From assembly GCF_004307995.1 (NCBI RefSeq), contig NZ_SIRE01000010.1:239570-303569 (forward strand): 64,000 nt of DNA, in the 5' to 3' direction. Each line of letters opens with the position of its first letter. Position 1 is the stretch's first letter. The notes under the pieces are model-generated. The model did not search any database and was not told where the DNA came from. It saw only the letters and a list, made by a program, of their open reading frames with translations. Below are positions 25,202 through 33,055 of the stretch, piece after piece. This DNA is from Paenibacillus thalictri (GTDB lineage Bacteria; Bacillota; Bacilli; Paenibacillales; NBRC-103111). The translations under genes and the position numbers were made by a program.

Positions 25202-25654
25202 GTGAATTTACTGGAAGCCGACATAACGGACACTTTGGATATGTCTGCCATTCTTATGCAGGCGTACTCCATGGGGGACATGGTCAACAATTCCGCCGAG
25301 ATGGCGGATTACTTATATTGGAAAAGCCGGAAAGAAAGCGACCCGCAGGTCGAGCCGCTTGTTCGGCTTTTGAACAAAAAAAAGGAGCTGCTTGAAGAAA
25401 CCGAGCGGTTCGGGCATTTTCATCCCAACTATCACGAGGCGTTGGACGATGTTAATGCCATCTTGGCACAGCTTGATATGATCGAATCGGTGCGCCGCTT
25501 TAAAGAGGCCGAGGAACGTCTTGACGATATGTTGTACACCATATCCGACATGATCGCCAAATCCGTATCCGATACGATCAAGGTGCCAGGCAACAAGCTG
25601 ATTACCGGCGGCGGATGCTCCAGCGGCGGTTCATGCAGCGGTAAATGCGGCTGA
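25202..25654 (+). CDS. ylbF: YlbF family regulator (RicF-like) with Cys-rich tail
   Basis: Cytoplasmic helical protein of 150 residues from the YlbF/YmcA family. In B. subtilis RicF acts with RicA and RicT to promote RNase Y-dependent mRNA maturation and aids sporulation and biofilm formation. The helical region (MSAILMQAYSMGDMVNNSAE through MIESVRRFKEAEERLDDMLY) is typical. The last residues, GGGCSSGGSCSGKCG, hold three Cys that may help hold an iron-sulfur cluster. GTG 25202 is chosen for AGAGGTGG 7 bases upstream. A longer frame from 25121 would read through the MITE-like remnant and is rejected. ylbG, normally next, follows an inserted asparaginase gene. Confidence 0.85.
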   Translation: MNLLEADITDTLDMSAILMQAYSMGDMVNNSAEMADYLYWKSRKESDPQVEPLVRLLNKKKELLEETERFGHFHPNYHEALDDVNAILAQLDMIESVRRFKEAEERLDDMLYTISDMIAKSVSDTIKVPGNKLITGGGCSSGGSCSGKCG

Positions 25655-25670
25655 ACTAGAAACTGAAATC

Positions 25671-26684
25671 TTACGGCGCATACTGCCTCAATTGAAATTG
25701 CGGCAGTATGGCGCCGACCTCTGTTCCTTTCCAATTCGTAACCTTCGGAGTGTGGAACGCCTGCAATTCGGCGATTTCCGCAGCTTTTAGCATGTCTAAT
25801 TGAATAAGCGCTTCCATGACGACAGGATATAACGCGCGTTCGGAGCCATCTTCTATTTTTACGGCTAAGCCAAGGTTGGCATCGGGACAGGTAAGAGCAA
25901 ACACGCCTTCTGCGCCCATTTTGCCAATGATACGCCCTTGAGTTACTTCGATCAGCTTCGTATCGAAACGTCCGGTTCCGGCGATAAAATAAGGATAATT
26001 GCATATCGCATCTTTGATGAGGTTAATGGCCTTAACCCGCGAGGAACCGAGATCGTCCGGTTGGCCAAACCGGGCATAAGCGCGGGCCAAGCGGTCAAGC
26101 GGCATGCCAAATACGGGAACGCCGCATCCGTCGGTACCAAGCGCAAGCCGGTCTTCCGGAAATTCGCACATATCGGCTACGGTTTTCCGCATTTGGAGCT
26201 GGACGGGATGATTGGGGGAAGCGTAACTTCCTATATCCGCTTCATACATGGCGGCTAATGCCAGCATGCCGGCATGTTTGCCGGAGCAATTGTTATGCAG
26301 CGCAGTGGGGCATTCCCCACGGGCGCGCATGGCAGCGGCTGTCGGCGCGTGAAACGGTTCATGAGCGCCGCAGGTGAGCGCTTCGGCCGTGAGCCCGAGA
26401 CTGGCGAGGATAGCGTGTGCGGCTTCGGTATGGCCGGGTTCGCCGCCGTGCGACGCGCACAACAGCGCGATTTGTTGCTGCGCGAGTCCGCGCGCTGCGC
26501 CCGATTCCACGACGGAGATTGCTTGCAGCGGTTTTGCCGTTGAACGGATAAAGGTAAACACGTCCGGCTGGCCGACCGCATACTTCACGTGTCCTCGGTG
26601 GTCGACCACGGCCAGATGCCCGTGGTGTTTGCTTTCGACGATGGGGCCGCGCACGACGTGAGCGACAATTTCGGAACGATTCAT
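25671..26684 (-). CDS. L-asparaginase of the Rhizobium type II family (PF06089)
   Basis: Predicted hydrolase of asparagine to aspartate and ammonia, from the class distinct from E. coli and plant asparaginases. The 337 residues include the Ser-Lys tandem in RSTAKPLQ (Ser48, Lys51), the second pair in NNCSGKHAGM, and GTDGCGVPVFGMPL; these three blocks make up the family active site with its Cys residues. GGAGG precedes the ATG by 9 bases. It lies on the opposite strand between ylbF and ylbG, genes that are normally neighbours, so it is probably a lineage-specific insertion. No signal peptide is seen. Confidence 0.92.
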   Translation of the reverse strand: MNRSEIVAHVVRGPIVESKHHGHLAVVDHRGHVKYAVGQPDVFTFIRSTAKPLQAISVVESGAARGLAQQQIALLCASHGGEPGHTEAAHAILASLGLTAEALTCGAHEPFHAPTAAAMRARGECPTALHNNCSGKHAGMLALAAMYEADIGSYASPNHPVQLQMRKTVADMCEFPEDRLALGTDGCGVPVFGMPLDRLARAYARFGQPDDLGSSRVKAINLIKDAICNYPYFIAGTGRFDTKLIEVTQGRIIGKMGAEGVFALTCPDANLGLAVKIEDGSERALYPVVMEALIQLDMLKAAEIAELQAFHTPKVTNWKGTEVGAILPQFQLRQYAP

Positions 26685-26729
26685 CGTTATTCCTCCGTAT
26701 ATCCACCATATTTGAAAGAAGGTACACTC

Positions 26730-26996
26730 ATGTTAACGCAAAGATCCGGATTAATTGTTTGGGTCAACGACTTAAAGGCGGCCGGCAAGCAGTTGGAGAG
26801 GTTCGGCAGCATTCATTATCTCTCGAAAAAAATGCATTATGTCGTTATTTATTTAAACGCTGACCGGGTTGATGAAACGATGAAGCAGATCAGCCGGCTG
26901 CATTTTGTCAAAAAGGTTGAAAAATCGTTCCGCAATGAAATTAAGACCGAGTATACGAGTAATGTGCCTGATAAGACGCGATTTTACTCGTTGTAA
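26730..26996 (+). CDS. ylbG: YlbG family protein (DUF2129)
   Basis: Small cytoplasmic protein of 88 residues that fits YlbG: SGLIVWVNDLKAAGKQLERFG, then IHYLSKKMHYVVIYLNAD, then LHFVKKVEKSFRNEIKTEYT. No biochemical role is known to me. It is usually cotranscribed with ylbF; here an oppositely oriented asparaginase gene lies between them and its start is 45 bases from that gene. ATG 26730 follows AGAAGG by 8 bases. Confidence 0.88.
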   Translation: MLTQRSGLIVWVNDLKAAGKQLERFGSIHYLSKKMHYVVIYLNADRVDETMKQISRLHFVKKVEKSFRNEIKTEYTSNVPDKTRFYSL

Positions 26997-27056
26997 TCGA
27001 AGGTATGGATTATTTTATTCGAATTTTTCGAATATGATATAGCTTAAGAATAAGAC

Positions 27057-27093
27057 GGAGCGTCCAATGGATTCGGCGGGCGTTCCTTTTTGT
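27057..27093 (+). terminator. Terminator of ylbG
   Basis: GGAGCGTCC (27057-27065) and GGGCGTTCC (27078-27086, two G-U pairs), followed by TTTTTGTTT. An ATTCGAA/TTCGAAT inverted repeat lies just before it near 27017-27033. Confidence 0.75.
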
Positions 27094-27121
27094 TTATCGG
27101 CGATGGCAGAACTGGTATAAT
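27093..27121 (+). promoter_or_regulatory. Promoter of the LysR-type gene
   Basis: TTTATC (27093-27098) and a consensus TATAAT (27116-27121), 17 bases apart. Confidence 0.65.
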
Positions 27122-27152
27122 CAAGAAATGAACAGAAAGGGGGCCTGCGGTG

Positions 27153-28064
27153 ATGGCGCTTAATTTTCACCAGCTGCATATCTTTTTTACGGTAGCGGAA
27201 AAAGGGAGCTTCTCCCAAGCGGCCCATGCGCTGCATATGACCCAACCGGCGGTTACGATGCAGGTTCAAGCGTTAGAGGAATATTTTGGAACCAAGCTGT
27301 TCCATCGCTCCACGAAAAAAATCGAGCTGTCGGAAGCGGGCAAGACGCTGCTGCCTTTCGCCAAGCGAAGCATCGAGCTGATTAAAGAAACCGATGTGAG
27401 CATGTCGCGGTTTACGCATAAGCTGGAAGGGCGTCTGCATTTAGGCGCCAGTCTAACGATCGGGGAATACATCCTGCCCAGACTGCTTGGGCCGTTCAGT
27501 AAAGACTATCCGAGCATTTCCGTCAGCATGAAGGTCATCAATACAACGCAAATATTGGATGAAGTGCTTAATCATCAGCTTAATTTCGGGTTGGTGGAAG
27601 CTGAGGTGAGGCATCCCGATGTGCATACGGAAGCGCTGCTCAGCGATGAGCTCGTGCTGATCGTCCCCGATCAGCATCCGCTTGCTGCACGGGAGATCGT
27701 GACGGCCGCCGATATGCTGCAGTATCCTTTTGTACTGAGGGAAAAAGGATCGGGCACGCGCAGCGTGATGGAAGATGAGCTGCGAAAGGCGGGCATCGAT
27801 CCGGGCGATATGAACATCGTGATGGAGCTTGGCAGCACGGGGGCGATCAAATCCGCAGTGGAGGCGGGACTCGGATTGTCCATCATCTCGAAGTCTTCAT
27901 TGAAGCATGAGGTGAAGCTTGGAGTGATACATATAAAAGAAGTGGAGAATATCCGCTTTTCCCGCAGCTTTTATGCTATTTATTTGAATTCTACGATTTT
28001 GCCGATCTCCGCGGTTACCTTTATGACGTTTTTAAGGCAGCGGGAACTGAGCCAGTGGCTGTAA
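27153..28064 (+). CDS. LysR family transcriptional regulator
   Basis: DNA-binding regulator of 303 residues. The N-terminal winged helix-turn-helix is typical (FHQLHIFFTVAEKGSFSQAA through TQPAVTMQVQALEEYFG). The remaining two thirds form a periplasmic-binding-like effector domain (LGASLTIGEYILPRLLGPF, VLREKGSGTRSVMEDELR, and GLGLSIISKS). The effector is unknown; the GSGTR loop is seen in CysB/CysL-like members. Start ATG 27153 has AAAGGGGG 9 bases upstream. The regulated gene is not obvious; the PHP and galU genes follow on the same strand. Confidence 0.9.
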   Translation: MALNFHQLHIFFTVAEKGSFSQAAHALHMTQPAVTMQVQALEEYFGTKLFHRSTKKIELSEAGKTLLPFAKRSIELIKETDVSMSRFTHKLEGRLHLGASLTIGEYILPRLLGPFSKDYPSISVSMKVINTTQILDEVLNHQLNFGLVEAEVRHPDVHTEALLSDELVLIVPDQHPLAAREIVTAADMLQYPFVLREKGSGTRSVMEDELRKAGIDPGDMNIVMELGSTGAIKSAVEAGLGLSIISKSSLKHEVKLGVIHIKEVENIRFSRSFYAIYLNSTILPISAVTFMTFLRQRELSQWL

Positions 28065-28095
28065 GCGGTAAAGCGTATAGAAAAGAGGGACGTAC

Positions 28096-28956
28096 ATGGA
28101 AAGATCTTATGCGGACTTGCATTCGCATACAACGGCCTCCGACGGGACCCAGTCTCCCGCGGCGAATGTAAGATTGGCCCAAGCGGTCGGGCTGGCGGCG
28201 ATCGCCATCACCGATCACGATACGGTTGCGGGTGTGGAGGAAGCGCTGGCGGAAGGAAAAACCATCGGCATTCACGTAGTACCCGGTGTTGAAATCAGTA
28301 CGGTCGCTTTGGGGCAAGATATACATGTTTTGGGTTTATATATCGATCACACCGATCCGGTGCTGCTAGCCCGCTTGGCCGAGCTGCGGGAGGTACGCGA
28401 TCGGCGGAACGAGCTGATGCTTGGCAAGTTGGCTGAGCTCGGGATGCACATTACCATGGAGGACGTATTGGCCCAGAAGGAGCTTTCCGGCGGAGATGAA
28501 ACCATCGGCCGCCCGCATATTGCCGCGGCTTTGATGAGTAAAGGATATGTCGCTGCGATCAGTGAGGCTTTTGAGAAATATTTGGGCAAATCCGGGGCAG
28601 CCTACATAAATCCGCCGCGTATTCATCCGCGAACCGCGATAGAGTGGATTCGGGAGGCCGGCGGTACCCCGGTTCTGGCGCATCCCGGTTTATACGGCGC
28701 TGACGAGTTGATCCCGGAACTGGCTGGCGCCGGACTTGAAGGACTTGAGGTGTATCATTCCGACCATACACCCGAGCAGGAGTTGAAATACGCCCGGATT
28801 GCCGAAGGATTGAACTTGATCGTCACGGCCGGCTCTGATTTTCACGGAGAGCGGGGCGGAGAGATGATTCACGCCATGATGGGTTCGCGGAAGATCGATT
28901 CCGCCGTGTTGACTAAATTAAACAAGAGAGGCGAACGCGCAGATGAGAATTCGTAA
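28096..28956 (+). CDS. PHP domain phosphoesterase (YciV/TrpH-like)
   Basis: Predicted metal-dependent phosphoesterase of 286 residues. PHP motifs are in order: [16 protein letters not shown] (motif I), [10 protein letters not shown] (motif II), VVPGVEIST (motif III), [12 protein letters not shown] and TAGSDFHGE (motif IV, last ligands). Relatives degrade 3',5'-nucleoside bisphosphates (pAp) or short RNA from the 5' end. The natural substrate here is not shown. Its 3' end overlaps galU by 14 bases, so both are probably cotranscribed. AAGAGGG precedes the ATG. Confidence 0.88.
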   Translation: MERSYADLHSHTTASDGTQSPAANVRLAQAVGLAAIAITDHDTVAGVEEALAEGKTIGIHVVPGVEISTVALGQDIHVLGLYIDHTDPVLLARLAELREVRDRRNELMLGKLAELGMHITMEDVLAQKELSGGDETIGRPHIAAALMSKGYVAAISEAFEKYLGKSGAAYINPPRIHPRTAIEWIREAGGTPVLAHPGLYGADELIPELAGAGLEGLEVYHSDHTPEQELKYARIAEGLNLIVTAGSDFHGERGGEMIHAMMGSRKIDSAVLTKLNKRGERADENS

Positions 28957-29824
28957 AGCGATTATTCCCGCGGCGGGGCTTGGAACCCGGTTTTTACCCG
29001 CGACCAAAGCACAACCGAAAGAAATGCTGCCGATCGTAGATAAACCGGCTATTCAATATATTGTGGAGGAAGCGATCGCTTCGGGTATCGAGGACATTAT
29101 GATCGTAACCGGCCGCAATAAAAGGGCGATAGAAGACCATTTCGACAAGTCAGTGGAGCTTGAAGCGATGCTCGAGGAAAAGGGCAGCAAAGAGCTGCTG
29201 CGTATCGTGCAGGAAGTATCGACGCTTGCGGATGTTCATTACATACGGCAAAAACAGCCGCTTGGGCTTGGCCATGCGGTGTTGACCGCACGCAAATTCA
29301 TCGGCAACGAACCGTTTGCAGTTCTGCTGGGGGATGACATCATGATCGCGGAGCCGCCTTTTTTACAGCAAATGATGGATGTTCACGAGGAGACGGGGAC
29401 ATCGGTTATTGCCGTAACGGAGGTGCCGTGGGACGATGTCGATAAATACGGCATCGTTTCTCCGAAGGACAATGGGAGTACATACCGTTATATCGAGGAT
29501 CTTGTTGAAAAACCGGACCGCGGTCAAGCGCCTTCCAATATGGCCGTTGTTGGCCGGTACTGCCTGACCCCGGACATTTTTGAAATTTTGGAAAATTGCC
29601 AGCCTGGCCGCGGCGGTGAAATTCAGCTGACGGACGCGCTGCGCATTCTAAACGGCGAGCAGCCGATGATCGCTTATCCGCTGCAGGGGAAACGATACGA
29701 TGTCGGCGACAAACTTGGATTTATCGAAGCCACCATCGAATTTGCGCTGGAGCGTCCGGAGTTAAAAGATGAACTGCAAGCTTATTTGCGGAACATGGTG
29801 GCGAACTTTCCGCCGCAACGTTAA
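28943..29824 (+). CDS. galU: UTP-glucose-1-phosphate uridylyltransferase
   Basis: Makes UDP-glucose for wall teichoic acid, glycolipid and exopolysaccharide synthesis (GtaB in B. subtilis). The 293-residue length is typical. The nucleotide motif is [26 protein letters not shown] with Gly-rich loop and Lys, then [24 protein letters not shown] with the metal Asp, and [16 protein letters not shown]. The start overlaps the end of the PHP gene, giving translational coupling. A strong terminator follows 74 bases later. Confidence 0.96.
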   Translation: MRIRKAIIPAAGLGTRFLPATKAQPKEMLPIVDKPAIQYIVEEAIASGIEDIMIVTGRNKRAIEDHFDKSVELEAMLEEKGSKELLRIVQEVSTLADVHYIRQKQPLGLGHAVLTARKFIGNEPFAVLLGDDIMIAEPPFLQQMMDVHEETGTSVIAVTEVPWDDVDKYGIVSPKDNGSTYRYIEDLVEKPDRGQAPSNMAVVGRYCLTPDIFEILENCQPGRGGEIQLTDALRILNGEQPMIAYPLQGKRYDVGDKLGFIEATIEFALERPELKDELQAYLRNMVANFPPQR

Positions 29825-29897
29825 ATTTCCATAAAACGAGCATGATCGCAGCTGCAAAACCGGTAAATGAACAAATGGAAGATAACCGCTGAAGAAA

Positions 29898-29956
29898 ACA
29901 AACAAGCGCCGCGGCGTTCCGATCTTGCGATTGGAGATGCAGCGGCGCTTGTTTAT
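29898..29956. terminator. Bidirectional terminator between galU and the ABC exporter
   Basis: A 13-bp perfect stem, AAACAAGCGCCGC (29900-29912) with GCGGCGCTTGTTT (29942-29954), around a 29-base loop. It serves galU on the plus strand and the exporter operon, which ends 5 bases away, on the minus strand. Confidence 0.75.
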
Positions 29957-29960
29957 GCAA

Positions 29961-30746
29961 TTATGAACCTGTGGACCGGTAATGACGGACGCCGATATGC
30001 CACAACAGCATGCAAGGAGCGAAGAAAATCATACCGGCAAGCGGGGTCAGCATGTAGAGGATATCATTCCCGTTGGTCTTGCCGAGAATATAAAGCAGCG
30101 GCATGTAGTTGACGCAGCTGAACGGGATGATGAACGTGAAGAACAGTGTTACCCATTTCTCATAAATATTCAGCGGATATTTCGCCATTTCTCTCCCGCC
30201 GTCGGTGAACACATTGACGATTTCAAGCCCTTGTACAGTCCAAAAGCATAACGCGGCGGCAGCTATAAAAATCCCGCTGAATATGAGCAGCCCGCACACA
30301 ATCATCAGCGTCAACGTAACGCTTTTCATCACCGTAAACTCAATGGGAAGATTGTTCAAGGACCAGATGAAAATAACGATGCTTTGCACCAGCCGGCCGA
30401 GACGGGCGAATTCGAACTTGGAACCGAGCACCTGCAGCACCGTGCTGCGCGGACGCACCAGCAGGCGGTCGAAGTCGCCGGACACAACCAAGATTGAAAA
30501 CATATCAAAACCCCGCACAAGCGCTTCGCTCAGCGAATAACTTACGCCGATAATGCCGTAACACAATGCGACCTCAAAAAAGCTCCAGTCTTTTAAATGC
30601 CCGAACCGCTCGAACATAAAATAAAGCCCGGCAAAGACGGTGAGCGGAGTGAGCGCCTGGCCCACGGCCATAAGCCAAAATGAGGCCCGGTACTGCACCT
30701 GGGATTTGAACAGCATCGCCACATATTTGAAGTACAGGCTGAGCAT
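29961..30746 (-). CDS. ABC-2 type transporter permease (COG3694/DUF990 type)
   Basis: Integral membrane subunit of 261 residues with about six hydrophobic segments. It starts MLSLYFKYVAMLFKSQVQYR and has the family block GDFDRLLVRPRSTVLQVLGS after the second helix pair and IPFSCVNYMPLLYILGKT near the end. It follows the companion permease gene by 5 bases, with the ATPase gene upstream, making a three-gene exporter. The set corresponds to the uncharacterised COG4586/COG4587/COG3694 trio. The substrate is unknown; relatives are often linked to drug or antibiotic export, which is only a guess here. Confidence 0.88.
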   Translation of the reverse strand: MLSLYFKYVAMLFKSQVQYRASFWLMAVGQALTPLTVFAGLYFMFERFGHLKDWSFFEVALCYGIIGVSYSLSEALVRGFDMFSILVVSGDFDRLLVRPRSTVLQVLGSKFEFARLGRLVQSIVIFIWSLNNLPIEFTVMKSVTLTLMIVCGLLIFSGIFIAAAALCFWTVQGLEIVNVFTDGGREMAKYPLNIYEKWVTLFFTFIIPFSCVNYMPLLYILGKTNGNDILYMLTPLAGMIFFAPCMLLWHIGVRHYRSTGS

Positions 30747-30751
30747 ACGAC

Positions 30752-31555
30752 TTAACCTCCCTGCACTACGACTTGACGCAGCGCTTTATTTAGCCACCAT
30801 TTTCCTACCGTAAGCATCAAAGCAAGCCAGAGTAATTGGATGAGAATGCCCCACAGCGCCTCTGTCTCGGGGATTTGCCCCGAATACACGCGGAAGGGGA
30901 AATCCGAGGTCCAGCGAAACGGCAGAGCATAGGTGATATATTGCATCCAGACAGGCATTAACGGCACGGGGATAACCATGCCGGAGAAAAATTCACCGGT
31001 TACCGCAATCATCAAAGTCGAACCTGTCGGCGACATCGTCCAAAAAACCGAAATATAAATCATCATCGAGATCGAAACGATAAGCAGCAGTCCAAGCAGC
31101 AGCGTGACAATAAACAGTAGCAAAGCAAGCGGGGAAGGAGGCAAAGTCAAGCGGTAAGGAGCAGGGATCAGGACGGCGACGATCAGAATCGGCACACACC
31201 GCAAGGCCGCGCTCGACAGCCGCTGCGCGAGCAGCTTGGCGTACCAGAACGAATATATGCCGCAGGGCCTGCACAATTCGTAAGCGATATTGCCGCTCGT
31301 AATGAGTTGAAACAATTCGTTGTCGCGGAACCAAAGCATCACAAAGGTAAGAAATATTTGCTGAAGCCACACATACGCAGCCAGCTGCTGTAAAGAGATC
31401 GAGGGGTTCACAGTGCTTTGGCTGTAAAAGGCCACGTAAATCATTATGAAAATGAAGCCGAAAAACAGCTGTGTCGCCAAGCCGGCCAGTGCGGCTGTCC
31501 GATACTGCAGGCCGGTCAGAAACCTTAGCTTCCACACGGACAAATAAGTCGTCAT
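30752..31555 (-). CDS. ABC-2 type transporter permease (COG4587 type)
   Basis: Integral membrane protein of 267 residues with about six helices. It begins with a short cytoplasmic part (MTTYLSVWKLRFLTGLQYR) and includes ITSGNIAYELCRPCGIYSFWYAKLL, similar in position to the Arg-Pro block of the other permease, so the two are related and probably form a heterodimer. Its start codon overlaps the ATPase stop codon by 4 bases (translational coupling). The Cys-Pro in RPCG is unusual next to the Arg-Pro of its partner. Confidence 0.87.
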   Translation of the reverse strand: MTTYLSVWKLRFLTGLQYRTAALAGLATQLFFGFIFIMIYVAFYSQSTVNPSISLQQLAAYVWLQQIFLTFVMLWFRDNELFQLITSGNIAYELCRPCGIYSFWYAKLLAQRLSSAALRCVPILIVAVLIPAPYRLTLPPSPLALLLFIVTLLLGLLLIVSISMMIYISVFWTMSPTGSTLMIAVTGEFFSGMVIPVPLMPVWMQYITYALPFRWTSDFPFRVYSGQIPETEALWGILIQLLWLALMLTVGKWWLNKALRQVVVQGG

Positions 31556-32529
31556 ATTTGATGCTCCTTATACAGTTGAATGATGAGTTCTTCCACCGGC
31601 TTCGTTTCGATACTGACATCTTTGAGATCAACTTGCTCGGATAAGCCAGCTATCACTTTTGCGATGGGCATCCGGTCCGTATTTACGCTGAAAACAGCTC
31701 TTTCCGGCGACCATGACAGACGTACTGCACCCGGGATATCGACGGCTTTTTCATGAACCGCGTAATCGGCGGTCACAATCCGCTCCGTTCCGAAGCGCCC
31801 GCGAAGGTCGTCAAGCGTGCCGTCATACAGCAGCGTACCTTTGCCGATCATCAGGATTCGGTTTGCGAGCGCTTCGATATCGTTCATATCGTGGGTGGTC
31901 AATATCACGGTCACGCCTTTTTCTTGATTGATCGTTTTAATAAATTGCCGGACAGCGATTTTACTGACAGCATCAAGGCCGATGGTCGGTTCATCCAAAA
32001 ATAAAATTTTAGGGTCATGGAGAAGCGAGGCCGCTAATTCGCACCGCATCCGCTGTCCCAAGCTCAGCTGTCTGACCGGTGTATAGAGCAGTTCGCCCAG
32101 TGCCAAATGATCGGCCAGCATCGTCAAATTTGATTTGTAGAGCGCTTCCGGAATTTTATAAATGTCGCGCAGCAGCTCGAAGGAATCGATGACAGGAACG
32201 TCCCACCATAACTGGGTGCGTTGTCCGAAAACGACACCGATGTGCCGGACGTAGGATGTTCTTTCCAGCCAAGGTGTGTAGCCCATAATGGAACACGACC
32301 CGCAGTCGGGCACCAAGATGCCGCTCATCACTTTAATGGTGGTGGACTTGCCGGCTCCATTGGGGCCGATGTACCCGACGATGTCTCCTTCTTGAATCGA
32401 AAACGAGATGTTATGAAGCGCCTCCACAATTTTGTGCTCGCGGACAAACAAAGCTTTGACCGCCTGCCGTAATCCTGCCGATCGTTTGGCTACTTTAAAT
32501 GATTTGTTGATGCCGTTTAGCTCGATCAT
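31552..32529 (-). CDS. ABC transporter ATPase (COG4586 type)
   Basis: Energises the exporter encoded with the two permeases. The 325-residue protein has Walker A GPNGAGKST, signature LSLGQRMR, Walker B ILFLDEPTIGLD and the switch His in LTTHDMND. The N-terminus carries an extra segment (AKRSAGLRQAVKALFVREHK) and GVVFGQRTQLWWDVPV, both typical of this group. The last 80 residues form a small regulatory-like domain. AAGGAGGG precedes the ATG by 9 bases. The operon reads ATPase, permease, permease. Confidence 0.92.
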   Translation of the reverse strand: MIELNGINKSFKVAKRSAGLRQAVKALFVREHKIVEALHNISFSIQEGDIVGYIGPNGAGKSTTIKVMSGILVPDCGSCSIMGYTPWLERTSYVRHIGVVFGQRTQLWWDVPVIDSFELLRDIYKIPEALYKSNLTMLADHLALGELLYTPVRQLSLGQRMRCELAASLLHDPKILFLDEPTIGLDAVSKIAVRQFIKTINQEKGVTVILTTHDMNDIEALANRILMIGKGTLLYDGTLDDLRGRFGTERIVTADYAVHEKAVDIPGAVRLSWSPERAVFSVNTDRMPIAKVIAGLSEQVDLKDVSIETKPVEELIIQLYKEHQI

Positions 32530-32590
32530 TCGCCTAAACCCTCCTTAAAAAAGATACTGAAAAAATATATCCAAATTTCGAAAAAAAGTA

Positions 32591-32619
32591 TAGACTTATA
32601 TTTCGGGATCAGTTATAAT
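32591..32619 (+). promoter_or_regulatory. sigma-A promoter in an intergenic region
   Basis: TAGACT (32591-32596) and consensus TATAAT (32614-32619) with a 17-base spacer. It faces away from the ABC operon and is not followed by a coding gene. Confidence 0.65.
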
Positions 32620-32625
32620 AATATT

Positions 32626-32777
32626 ATAGAGGTCGAGGACATCTATAATTCAGTTGAATATTCAAAAAAACATTTAAAGCGAAGATCGGCTTTAAAATTA
32701 TTTGAATCGACGCCGATTTCGAAAAAATTTTAATATTTTGTATATTGAGACCCAGTAGGTATGTAGGTCTTTTTTTC
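32626..32777 (+). ncRNA. Candidate small non-coding RNA, about 150 nt
   Basis: A sigma-A-like promoter is followed by about 150 AT-rich bases with no start codon that opens a frame of more than one residue. The RNA can form a stem of CGAAGATCGGC with GCCGATTTCG (32689-32731, one bulge) and ends in an AGACC/GGTCT hairpin (32748-32770) with seven T. Promoter, hairpin and terminator together suggest an independent small RNA. It does not look like 6S RNA, SRP RNA, tmRNA or RNase P RNA. Expression and function are unknown. Confidence 0.45.
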
Positions 32778-32799
32778 GTTTATATATGTTTTGATGCTG

Positions 32800-32836
32800 A
32801 CAAAGCAGGCTCCCGTTTATCGGCAGCCTGCTTTGT
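32800..32836. other. Perfect 12-bp hairpin, terminator-like
   Basis: ACAAAGCAGGCT (32800-32811) pairs with AGCCTGCTTTGT (32825-32836). No real T-run follows on either strand. It lies between the candidate small RNA and a doubtful small frame on the minus strand. From here to 33000 I see nothing else that is certain. Confidence 0.6.
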
Positions 32837-32863
32837 TGTTAGGAGACTCTGTGTTGTTGCTGG

Positions 32864-32974
32864 TTATATATGAATCCGCACGATGTAATGCTGAACTGGG
32901 GTCGGCAACCCTTGTTCCGTCGCATGTTCGGCACAAATATGCTCGACCTCCGGCATCCATTGCGTTAAGACCAT
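32864..32974 (-). CDS. Doubtful 36-residue small protein
   Basis: A minus-strand frame of 36 codons has a plausible amino acid mix (MVLTQWMPEVEHICAEHA at its start, then PTPVQHYIVRIHI at its end). It is followed by the 12-bp hairpin at 32800-32836. No Shine-Dalgarno site stands before its ATG, and a second ATG six codons in has none either. It may be a gene fragment or chance. I do not recognise it. Confidence 0.2.
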   Translation of the reverse strand: MVLTQWMPEVEHICAEHATEQGLPTPVQHYIVRIHI

Positions 32975-33000
32975 TTGATGACGAAATATGGATCAACCGA

Positions 33001-33047
33001 AAAAACCTGCGCTTTGAAGCGGTAAGCTTCAAGGACGCAGGTTTTTG
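33001..33047 (-). terminator. Terminator of rqcH
   Basis: AAAAACCTGCG and CGCAGGTTTTT arms with an inner CTTTGAAGC/GCTTCAAGG stem. The T-run on the minus strand ends rqcH 9 bases after its stop codon. It could work in both directions. Confidence 0.82.
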
Positions 33048-33055
33048 GTTAACGG

